A stretch of DNA of 64,000 bases from Zingiber officinale. Its lineage: Eukaryota > Streptophyta > Magnoliopsida > Zingiberales > Zingiberaceae. The notes beneath the pieces were generated by a model. It was not told the origin of the DNA. It did not search any database and saw nothing but the letters and a program-made list of their open reading frames with translations. A program made the translations under genes and the position numbers. The stretch covers positions 32,995,202 to 33,059,201 of the forward strand of contig NC_055987.1 of the NCBI RefSeq assembly GCF_018446385.1, given 5' to 3'. Positions 12,291 through 22,679 of this stretch are shown here, piece by piece. How positions within the stretch are numbered: position 1 is the first letter of the stretch; each line of letters opens with the position of its first letter.

Positions 12291-13177
12291 TTTGTTTGAA
12301 CTGAAATTTTTGGAACTTCTCAAGCACAGCAGTTTTAGTTTGTTTAAGTATCCAATTTTAGTTTGTTTAAGCATTCACTCTTAGTATGTTTAAGTGTACA
12401 ATTTCAGTTTATCTAAGCATTTCAAAGTTAGAATTTGTATGAGACATTGTTTTTAGAGGTATTAACAAGTATAAGAAAGATAAAGTATAAGAAAGAAAAA
12501 GGCCAAGGCCTTAAGTAGATCTCAAGGTCAAGACTTTAGGAATTTTGGCACACAAGGTGCTTATTAAAATGTCGAGGCATTATATATTAGAAGTAATAAA
12601 AGATAACAAGTATTTTATTTTAAAAAGATTAGTACCCGACTTCCAAGGTTGTCGTTAAACAAATCCAGGTGACCAATTTCAAGGTCTTGGCCCTGGTAAG
12701 ACTAAGGTCTTTACCCTCATAGGACTGGTGACTAGCTACCACAGTCTCTATTAGGGAGCACGCATTGGTACTAAGGCTGGACCCAAGAAGAGATTGATTA
12801 TTATTTTGAAGTAATAAAGTATAAGTTTTTGGAACAAATGAAACAAGCTTCACTTATGTTTAGAGTCAGCAAGTTTAGTTCTTTTAATTCGAAGCATGCA
12901 GTATTAGTTTTATTTGTTTCTTGATTAGTTTATTGAGCATGATTAGCCTTGTTTTCCAGCATGCAGTTTTATTCTTGTATATCATGAGTATGTAAATTTT
13001 AGTGCTTTGCTATTAGATGAGCATGAGTAGTTTTTCTTCTTACAAATTCAATTTCTAGCATTGTTGTATTTATATGCACATTCGAGTTTTTGTGAGTTAG
13101 ACAGCGCTTACTAAGCATTCGCTTATAGTTTGCATTTTCTCTTACTGCAGATAAAGGAAAGGAAAAGCTATAGCAAA
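12291..13177 (+). mobile_element. Ty3 LTR (G1), second part, truncated
   Basis: This continues the LTR begun at 7,259. It ends near ACTGCAGATAAAGGAAAGG, matching a site about 1,480 bp into the intact LTR at 15,599. The last roughly 900 bp and the whole 5' internal region are missing; the next base begins mid-RT sequence of another element. Confidence 0.65.
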
Positions 13178-15563
13178 GGAAGGCAGCATTTAGGACCAGA
13201 TACGGACATTACGAGGTCGTAGTCATGCCTTTTGGCGTGACAAATGCTCCAGCTACTTTCATGGACCTCATGAACAGAGTATTCAGAGAGCACTTAGATA
13301 AGTTTGTTATCGTGTTCATCGATGACGTTCTTATCTACTCAGGAACTCAGGAAGAACATGCAGAGCACCTGAAGACAGTACTACAGACACTTCAGCAGAA
13401 TCAGCTATATGCCAAGTTCACGAAATGTGAATTCTGGCTTGATCAGGTGTCCTTCCTGGGTCACATCATCTCAAAGGATGGTATTATGGTAGATCCCAGC
13501 AAGATAGAAGCAGTAAGTAACTGGAAGAGACCTAAGAACGCCAGCGAAATCAGGAGCTTTCTGGGATTAGCAGGATATTACAGAAAGTTTGTAGAGGACT
13601 TCTCCAGGATAGCCTCCCCACTGACAGCTCTTACCAGAAAGAACAGGAAGTTTCAGTGGACAGAGGACTATGAGAACAGCTTCAGCGAGCTAAAAAAGAG
13701 ATTGACCAGTGCTCCCATTTTGACTCTACCAGACAACACCAGCAGCTTTGACATCTATAGTGATGCCTCTAAGTTGGGACTAGGAGCAGTATTGATGCAA
13801 AACGGCAAGGTGATCGCCTATGCCTCTAGACAACTCAAGGATTATGAGAAGAATTACCCTACTCATGACCTTGAGCTTGCAGCAGTAGTGTTCGCTCTCA
13901 AAATTTGGAGACATTACTTATATGGAGCTCAGTGCAGAGTGTATACGGATCATCAGAGTCTGAAGTACTTCTTCACTCAGAAGGATCTGAACATGCGACA
14001 GCGCAGATGGCTTGAGCTGGTCAAAGACTACGATATAGACATCCTCTACCATCCAGGGAAAGCCAATAAGGTAGCAGACGCCCTTAGCAGAAAATCCAGT
14101 GCTACCTTATTATCTCTTACAGTCATGTCACCGCCCCTACAGAAGGAGATCGTAGATTTCGGTCTCGAACTCATCGTTGGACAGCTCTCTACTATGACCT
14201 TAGAGTCTACCTTGCTTGGTGATATTCAGTCAGCTCAGGAGCAGGACCCTGAAATTCAGAAAATCAAGCAAGGGCTAGCAGAATCAGAAAGTAGAGAATT
14301 CAGAGTGTCCGATAGCGGGGTGTTGTATTTTGGTGACAGACTCTGTGTTCCAGATCAGGAGGAGCTATGGAGACAGATTTTAGATGAGGCTCACAAGACT
14401 CCCTATGCGATGCATCCAGGTTCCACCAAAATGTATCAAGACCAGAAGAAACATTTTGGTGGCCCGGATGAAGCGAGACATCGCCAGATATGTTAGCATC
14501 TGCCTCACCTGCCAGAACATCAGCGACCAGGAGGAGTTCTGCAGCCTATCTGATTCCAGAATGGAAGTGGGAGGATATCTCTATGGACTTCATAGTGGGA
14601 CTACCGAACCACGAATGGTTTTGATGTCATCTGGGTAATAGTCGATAGGTTGACTAAATCAGCCCACTTTTAGCTATCAAGATATCCTACTCCATGGAGA
14701 AGCTAGCTCGGTTGTATCTCGGAGATCGTCGGACTTCATGGAGTCCCACGTACCATTATTTGAAAGACAATGAGTTTACATCACACAGGGTGTGTACAAC
14801 ATTGGGCACGGTTAAAGTTCCTGACAAGATTTCATCCGCATGATGGTCGGAGCGAGTAAATCGGTACTCAAGATATGCTCCGGCGTGTGCCCTAGACTTC
14901 AAGGAAGTTGGTGCAAATATCTGGCTTAGCCGAATTTGCATACAACAACAGCTATCAGGCCACTATCGGCATGGCACCTTATGAGGCTCTCTATGGGCGG
15001 AGGTGTAGATCTCCAATCTGCTGGTATGAGAGTGGTGAACAGAAAGAACTAGAGCTTCAGACAGATCTAGTAGCAGATACCACCGCAGCTATACAGCAGA
15101 TCCGCCAGAGGATAGAGACAGCTCAGAGCCGCCAGAAGAGCTATGCTGATACACGGCGCAGACCCTTAGAGTAGCTCCCATGAAGGGAGTAATGCGTTTT
15201 GGGAAGAAGGGCAAGCTAAGTCCCAGATATGTGGGACCATACCTTATCAGCAGAAGAGTGGGCAAGGTGGCATATGAGCTAGAGCTATCCCAGGAAATGT
15301 CAGCTGTCCACAACGTATTTCATGTCTCTATGCTGAAGAAGCATACCCCAGATGCCACCCAGGTGATTGAGCCCCAGTCGGTACAGATCCACGAAGACTT
15401 TAGCTATGAAAGTCGGCCTATTCAGATAATAAACCGAGCAGTTAAGAAATTACGGAACAAGGAAGTACCATTAGTCAAAGTCATTTGGCACAGTCACACA
15501 GTAGAAGAGGCAACTTGGGAGACAGAAGCCAGCATGAGACAGAAGTACCCAGAATTGTTCTAA
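13178..15563 (+). pseudogene. Ty3 pol fragment: RT, RNase H, integrase, chromodomain-like end
   Basis: A headless copy of the pol at 20,280-22,642. From 13,225 a long open frame reads [12 protein letters not shown], the RT catalytic FIDDVLIYS (near 13,310), the RNase H start [15 protein letters not shown], and ends in the early integrase near 14,496. The integrase then breaks into many short frames with small indels (14,480-15,180). The last frame (15,180-15,563) has the GKLSPRYVGPY module and a C-terminal domain ending VKVIWHSHTVEEATWE, like the chromodomain region of Tekay-type chromoviruses, where it targets integration to chromatin. The 5' half of pol and gag are absent. Confidence 0.85.
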
Positions 15564-15598
15564 ATTCGAGGACAAACTTTTTATAAGGTATGGGGGAT

Positions 15599-17991
15599 TG
15601 TAACGCCCGAAAATTCTCAAACTTGCATTATAGATATTCTATGATTTTTCTGGAATTTTTAGATATTTTTCCGGAGTTTTCCGAGTGGCGGAAATAGCAA
15701 AAATAATTATAAGAATAAAAAGGCTTCAGCGGGACTCGAACCCGGGACCTCTCAGGTCCGCTAAACCTTTAGTTAGCCTTAGTAACCGGTGAACCCAGCA
15801 GGGCCGTGCTGAGAGAAAGGAGAACCAAATATAATTATAATTGAGTTGGGCCAAAATACCCAATTAATATAAATAGGAAACTTAAAGAGGGTTTGGTTTA
15901 TTTTATTTTGGTTCGGAACATCCTTTTTCACCGAAACCCTCTCACGCCACCACTCCCTTTTCTTCCTCCTTCTTTCAGCGCCACACCAAGGAAGACCTAG
16001 GGTTCTTTCTCTAGGGCCCCAAGGACACTTTTCGGCGACGATTTCGACACGAGGGCGCACTCCTTCGCGAGAGGAACGCATAGACGCGAGAAGTCTCTCG
16101 AAAGGGGCATCTCCACCGAAATTTCTAGCGATTAGAGTTGTAAGAAATCTAGCACACAAGGTAAGAAACCCCTCACCTGCAGTATAATAGCTTTCGTTTG
16201 ATTGCATACTTTTAGTTTTAGCTATATGCAGGTTTTTTGGCACATAGGGTGTGTTTTAACCCTCCTCGAGGATTAGGGATCTAGTTGAGCACCTCTAGAC
16301 GGGTCAGACACGTTGTTCTCCTTGAGTTGGAGATTCTAGACGTTGTCGGGTGCCTAGAGGTGATCTCCCTATTAGAGGAGAGAGTTTGAGCACACTAAGT
16401 GTTCGGTAAAACGTTAGTGTAGCTAAATGCCACCTCAGTTATGTTTAATAGCTCAGTTAAATGCATTAGGAGCATTTAAAATAGCACATTAGTTTAGTTT
16501 AGTTTTATGGGACTACGGTCCAATGGGTGGGCTCCCACAGTCGCCTCTAGGTTCAGATAACCTAGCTCTAGGTTCAGATAACCTAGAAACAGCAAGTTGA
16601 AACAGTTAGCTATATTCAGTATTTTATTTTCAGTGGCACTGTACTGGATCAGATATCCATGGGTTGGACTCCCACATACTAAATTCGGGACTTGCAAACC
16701 CGGGTCTAGTTAGGGATGCGCGCACAGCGAGTACAGTTGCCGGGCCCAAACAGCATGATTATGTATTTTCACTTATTATGAATCAGTTTTCAAAACTCAG
16801 AATTAGTTATGTTAGTTGAGTTTGAATTCAGTATCAGTTTAGCTTATTATATGTTCGGTCAGTTTATCTTTATTGATTCATATGATTAGTTGTTATGCCA
16901 TGCTTCAGTTTACATGTTCAGTTATTTAAGTTATGCTTGCAACCATAGTATGCCATGCCAGTACATGTTTTCAAATAGCATTCTTTAAAAGCATGTTGGT
17001 ATCGTTGCATGTTTTAGTGAGGTAGATGGTTTCTTACTAAGCTTTTTAGCTTACAGATACTATTTTCCTTATACTGCAGATACAGGAAAAAGGAAAGTGG
17101 ACTAGCAGTGGAGGCTGGAGGTCAATGCAGATCAAGATGTGTGTGGAAGGAACTGGAATAAAGGACCCTCTGGGGATTTAGCATTTACTTTAGCACTTTA
17201 CAGTTATTAGTTTCAGTTTTCATGTCTTATGCACTTTTGAACATTAGCAAATTTAAACAATTAGAACTTTTAGAATTTATACCTTCATGCACTTCATGTT
17301 GTTAAAATGCCATGAGCCAGTAAACCTTGCTTAAGCTTAAGTTTAGAATTGTTACTACATGGTATTAGAATAGTTATTATGCATTAGATAGTTGTGTGTG
17401 AGGTTTTGGCACGAAGCAGTGCTGATATCAGAGTTTCGGATACGAAATCAGAAACCCCTGATCGGTCAGCAGATCGATCAGGGGGTCTCGGATCGGTCGG
17501 TAGACCGATCAGGGAGCTGGTTTCGGCAGTCCTAACTCTCTGTTCGGCAGATCGATCCAGCCGCGAACAGAAAGGATCCCGATAGTGGGATCACGAACAG
17601 CACACCACTGATCGGTCAGCTGACCGATCAGTGAGCCACTGGATCGGTCAGTCCGACCGATCAGTGAGGTCCTGGATCGGTCGGCAGACCGATCCAGGTG
17701 CGTACAGAAACTCTAGTGAATCATGGATCGGTCAGCCGACCGATCCAAAGGTTCTTCCCCGTGCCAGTGTCAGTGGACCGGTCCGTGGACCGATCAGAAG
17801 TCCGGTAACAGTGGTAAATACCTCCCCTAGCATGTGTACAACTATTAGGTACATGTAGAACATTCAGTTTCAGCGTTCCCAGTAATTAGATTAGCAAAAT
17901 TTTAATAAACCCAGTTTTCCGCACAGCATATAGACAGCAGAAACTGTAGCGACCGGCTTTACAGCCAGTACCCAGAAGGTGGGTCGTTACA
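15599..17991 (+). mobile_element. 5' LTR of Ty3 chromovirus-type element (G2)
   Basis: This 2,393-bp LTR starts TGTAACGCCCG and ends GTCGTTACA. A G-rich polypurine tract (ATGGGGGAT) precedes it, belonging to the headless copy on its left, and a tRNA-iMet primer site follows. Its partner at 22,680 is nearly identical, which suggests recent insertion or recent gene conversion. It contains a minus-strand B-box-like GGTTCGAGTCCC (near 15,735), a 22-bp duplicated TCTAGGTTCAGATAACCTAG block (about 16,545-16,585) and an array of palindromes (17,455-17,800). Confidence 0.9.
17455..17800. repeat. Array of GATCGGTC...GACCGATC palindromes in LTR
   Basis: Seven or so imperfect palindromes share the arms GATCGGTC and GACCGATC around a 4-5 base centre, spaced roughly 40-55 bp. 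The best is a perfect 28-bp palindrome at 17,606-17,633 centred on CAGCTG. The same array is in the partner LTR at about 24,540-24,890. Confidence 0.85.
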
Positions 17992-17994
17992 GAG

Positions 17995-18007
17995 TGGTAT
18001 CAGAGCC
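17995..18007 (+). promoter_or_regulatory. Primer binding site of Ty3 element G2
   Basis: TGGTATCAGAGCC starts four bases after the LTR end and matches initiator tRNA-Met, as expected for this lineage. Confidence 0.9.
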
Positions 18008-18212
18008 AAGTTCCAAACTTCCTACACACACATCAGCATTGACCTGCAGCTTCCAAGTAAGAATACCTCTACTTTATTTATGCTCTTTGTTTGTTAGTAC
18101 AATTCATGTTTATACGCCTACTGCTTGTTTGTATGTGATAGTTTTAAACATGATATCGGTAGTATATAATTGTAATTACCTTAGTTATGTTATGTTCTCT
18201 ATGTCTTTAGAA

Positions 18213-19580
18213 ATGGCACGAGGACGCCCAGCTAGAAGGGCACTAGCTACTGAGCCCCAGCAAGAGGCAGGCAGTTCAGTGCCTCCCCCCGACCTTACAG
18301 CATTAGTGGCTCAGTTACAGCAGCAGCTAGCCTAAATCTGATGACTCTGGTAGTCTTAGAGGTTCCACCAGCTCAGCCTACAGCACCAGCACCAGCACCA
18401 ACAGTCCCAGCAGCTGAGCCAAGAAAGGAAGCCTATCTGATTTAGTGGCAGCGAGTCAAGCCAGAGAACTTCTCAGGCACTAGTGAACCATGGGATGCAC
18501 AAGCCTGGTTCAAAACACTGGAGAGCACGATGGAGCTTCTGGACTGGCCTTCTGCCTGACAGGAGACGCACGTATGTGGTGGGAAAGAATCAGAACGAAG
18601 CGCCCAGTGAACCAGATGTCATGGGTTGACTTCGAGAAGGAATTCTTCGAGGAGTTCTTTCACATACGGGTTACAAACCGCCACTACGACGAGTTCACTG
18701 AGTTTCGTCAAGGCAACCTTTCAGTTGAGGAAGCCGTGAAGAAATTCAACAGGTTGGCTCGTCTATGCCCAGAGCTAGTCAGCACAGAGAAGGAACGAAT
18801 CCGGTTGATGCTCAAGATGCTGAGGCCAGAGATAGCAGTGAACGTGGCTGGTGGCATACATAGGCCACAGTGCCTTGACCACAGAGCATTACCAGAACAG
18901 CATAAAGCAGCAGAAGCAAGTCTCCTTAGAGTCCAAAGGCCAAGGAAACTCTCACACTCAGAAACAGCAAGGCCATAGCTCTAACTGGAAAGGGAACTCC
19001 AACAGCAAGCGTAAATCAGGGAGTGACCCAAAAGGAGGACCATCTAGCAAGCGACCTAGTTATCCAAAGTGTGCTACTTGTGGGAAATTCCACCCAGGGG
19101 TTTGTTGCAAGGGCACACGAGGATGCTTTGAATGTGGACAAGAAGGGCACATGGCCAAGCAGTGCCCGAACAAAACCGGTCTTCCTCAGCCACAGCAGAT
19201 TCAGTATGCAGGCCAGCCAGCTCAGTTATATCAGATGCAGTCCGCTCTAGAAGGTCCACTTATCAGCCAGGGCAGATTAGAAGCCCCTCCAGCTATGGCG
19301 AATGCAAGGATCTACTCACTCACCAGAGAGGACGTAGCCAATGCCTCGACAATCGTCACAGGTCAGATTAGCATTTTTCAGTATAGTGCTACTGTTCTAT
19401 TTGATACTGGGGCAACCCATTCATATATAGCCAGGATGTTCTCCGAAAAGTTAGAAATACCCTCAGAAGTACTCAGTGGTCAGTTTTTGACGGCACTACC
19501 TTCAGGAGAGATCATGGCATCCACGCACTGGCTCAGAGCAGTGCCCGGTCATCATAGCAGGCAGAGAGCTCTTTTGTGAT
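18213..19580 (+). pseudogene. Ty3 gag and protease of G2, broken
   Basis: The gag starts with ATG at 18,213 (MARGRPARRAL) and stops after 40 codons at about 18,333. Gag resumes in other frames: a core with GDARMWWERIRTK and FRQGNLSVEEAVKKFNRLARLCP (18,490-18,840), then after a frameshift a linker and the zinc knuckle CFECGQEGHMAKQC (19,124-19,165). The aspartic protease motif VLFDTGATHSYI follows at about 19,398-19,430. Another frameshift at about 19,560 cuts it before the pol frame that begins at 19,587. A segment between DWP and FCLTGDAR is also missing near 18,545. Gag packages the RNA and protease cleaves the polyprotein; neither can be made whole here. Confidence 0.85.
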
Positions 19581-19586
19581 CTGATA

Positions 19587-22500
19587 GTGCTAGAAATGAC
19601 CGACTATGACATTATCTTTGGAATGGACTTCCTGATCAGATACGGTGCTTCCATAGAGTGCCGTAAACAGAAAGTCGTATTCCAACCCGAAGCAGAAGAA
19701 CAGTTCGAGTACATCGGAGAACCAAAGAGAAAAGCCAGAAAATTTCTCTCAGCTATGAAGGCACAGAAGTTGATGGATTCGGGATGTACGGGGTACCTAG
19801 CACATGTAGTCAATACCAGCCAGGACAAGGACCAACAGCTAGCAGGGGTCCGAGTTGTATGTGACTACCCAGCAGTCTTCCCTGAGGAGTTACCAGGCCT
19901 AGCACCAGTCAGGGAGATTGAATTTGAGATAGAGCACTTCCCCGGCACCAATCCTATTTCCAAAGCGCCATATCGCATGGCTCCAGCAGAACTGAAGTAA
20001 CTTCAGGAGCAACTACAGGAGTTGCTTGACAAGGGCTTCATACGCCCTAGTCACTCACCATGGGGAGCGCCTGTACTGTTCTTGAAGAAGAAGGATGGAA
20101 GCATGCGGCTATGCATAGACTACAGAGCACTAAATCAGGTCACGATCAAGAACAGGTATCCTCTTCCCAGAATAGATGACCTGTTCGACCAGTTAAAGGG
20201 AGCAGCAGTATTCTCCAAGATTGACCTCAGATCAGGATATCACCAAGTCAGAGTCAAGGAGGGTGATATACCGAAGACAGCATTTAGGACCAGATACGGA
20301 CATTACGAGGTCGTAGTCATGCCTTTTGGCGTGACAAATGCTCCAGCTACTTTCATGGACCTCATGAATAGAGTATTCAGAGAGCACTTAGATAAGTTTG
20401 TTATCGTGTTCATCGATGACGTTCTTATCTACTCAGGAACTCAGGAAGAACATGCAGAGCACCTGAAGACAGTACTACAGACACTTCAGCAGAATCAGCT
20501 ATATGCCAAGTTCACGAAATGTGAATTTTGGTTTGATCAGGTGTCCTTCCTGGGTCACATCATCTCAAAGGATGGTATTATGGTAGATCCCAGCAAGATA
20601 GAAGCAGTAAGTAACTGGAAGAGACCTAAGAACGCCAGCGAAATTAGGAGCTTTCTGGGATTAGCAGGATATTACAGAAAGTTTGTAGAGGACTTCTCCA
20701 GGATAGCCTCCCCACTGACAGCTCTTACCAGAAAGAACAGGAAGTTTCAGTGGACAGAGGACTGTGAGAACAGCTTCAGCGAGCTAAAAAAGAGATCGAC
20801 CAGTGCTCCCATTTTGACTCTACCAGACAACACCGGCAGCTTTGACATCTATAGTGATGCCTCTAAGTTGGGACTAGGAGCAGTATTGATGCAAAACGGC
20901 AAGGTGATCGCCTATGCCTCTAGACAACTCAAGGATTATGAGAAGAATTACCCTACTCATTACCTTGAGCTTGCAGCAGTAGTGTTCGCTCTAAAAATTT
21001 GGAGACATTACTTATATGGAGCTCAGTGCAGAGTGTATACGGATCATCAGAGTCTGAAGTACTTCTTCACTCAGAAGGATCTGAACATGCGACAGCGCAG
21101 ATGGCTTGAGCTGGTCAAAGACTACGATATAGACATCCTCTACCATCCAGGGAAAGCCAATAAGGTAGCAGACGCCCTTAGCAGAAAATCCAGTGCTACC
21201 TTATTATCTCTTACAGTCATGTCACCGCCCCTACAGAAGGAGATCGTAGATTTCGGTCTCGAACTCATCGTTGGACAGCTCTCTACTATGACCTTAGAGT
21301 CTACCTTGCTTGGTGATATTCAGTCAGCTCAGGAGCAGGAAATTCAGAAAATCAAGCAAGGGCTAGCGGAATCGAAAGTAGAGAATTCAGAGTGTCCGAT
21401 AGCGGGGTGTTGTATTTTGGTGACAGACTCTGTGATCGGGAGGAGCTACGGAGACAGATTTTAGATGAGGCTCACAAGACTCTATGCGATGCATCCGGGT
21501 TCCACCAAAATGTATCAAGACCTGAAAAACATTTTTGGTGGCCCGGGATGAGCGAGACATCGCCAGATATGTTAGCATCTGCCTCACCTGTCAGAGGGTC
21601 AAGGCAGGAGGAGTTCTGCAGCCTATACTGATTCCAGAATAAAAGTGGGAGGATATCTCTATGGACTTCATAGTGGGACTACCCGGAACCACGAATGGTT
21701 TTGATGTCATCCGGGTAATAGTCGATAGGTTGACTAAATCAGCCCACTTTTTAGCTATCAAGATATCCTACTCCATGGAGAAGCTAGCTCTATCTCCAGG
21801 AGATCGTCGGACTTCATGGAGTCCCACGTACCATTATTTCGACAAAGGCAGAGAGTTTACATCACACTTGGAGTGTGTACATCAAGATTGGGCACGAGTT
21901 AAAGTTCAAGACAAGATTCCATCCGCATGATGGTCGACAGCGAGTAAATCGGTGCTCAAGATATGCTCCAAGCGTGTGCCCTAGACTTCAAGGAAGTTGG
22001 TGCAAATATCCGAGCTTAGCAAAATTTGCATACAACAACTATCGAGCCACTATCGGCATGGCACCTTATGAGGCTCTCTGGCGGAGGCGTAGATCTCAAT
22101 CTGCTGGTATGAGAGTGGTGAACAGAAAGAACTAGAGCTTCAGACGGATCTAGTAGCAGATACCACAGCAGCTATACAGCAGATCCGCCAGAGGATAGAG
22201 ACAGCTCAGAGATGCTGATACACGGCGCAGACCCTTAGAGTTTTCAGTTAGGGATTCAGTGTTCCTCAGAGTAGCTCCCATGAAGGGAGTAATGCGTTTT
22301 GGGAAGAAGGGCAAGCTAAGTCCCAGATATGTGGGACCATACCTTATCAGCAGAAGAGTGGGCAAGGTGGCATATGAGCTAGAGCTACCCCAGGAAATGT
22401 CAGCTGTCCACAACGTATTTCATGTCTCTATGCTGAAGAAGCATACCCCAGATGCCACCCAGGTGATTGAGCCCCAGTCGGTACAGATCCACGAAGACTT

Positions 22501-22642
22501 TAGCTATGATAGTCGGCCTATTCAGATAATAGACCGAGCAGTTAAGAAATTGCGGAACAAGGAAGTACCATTAGTCAAAGTCATTTGGCACAGTCACACA
22601 GCAGAAGAGGCAACTTGAGACAGAAGTACCCAGAATTGTTCT
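19587..22642 (+). pseudogene. Ty3 pol of G2: RT, RNase H, integrase, chromodomain-like end
   Basis: The frame from 19,587 has the protease end (DYDIIFGMDFLIRYGA) and the RT entry (FPEELPGLAP), and stops with TAA at 19,998 in place of an expected GAA. The frame from 20,022 is intact for about 455 codons: [17 protein letters not shown], the catalytic FIDD near 20,410, the RNase H start [15 protein letters not shown] and the linker [15 protein letters not shown]. It shifts near 21,390. The integrase (21,440-22,260) is riddled with short indels. The C-terminal frame (22,259-22,618) ends early because an 18-19 bp deletion between two GAGACAGAAG repeats removed the codons after EEAT. Confidence 0.9.
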
Positions 22643-22679
22643 AAATTCGAGGACGAACTTTTTATAAGGTATGGGGGAT

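Noticed and set aside
15779..16243. 154-residue minus-strand frame, repeated at 22,860-23,324
   Set aside because: It lies wholly inside the two LTRs, which are nearly identical, so conservation between the copies says nothing about coding. No known domain is visible, and it crosses the tRNA-like segment.
17455..17800. CRISPR-like array
   Set aside because: Repeats are palindromic, of varied length, inside a retrotransposon LTR of a plant; there are no regular unique spacers and no cas genes.
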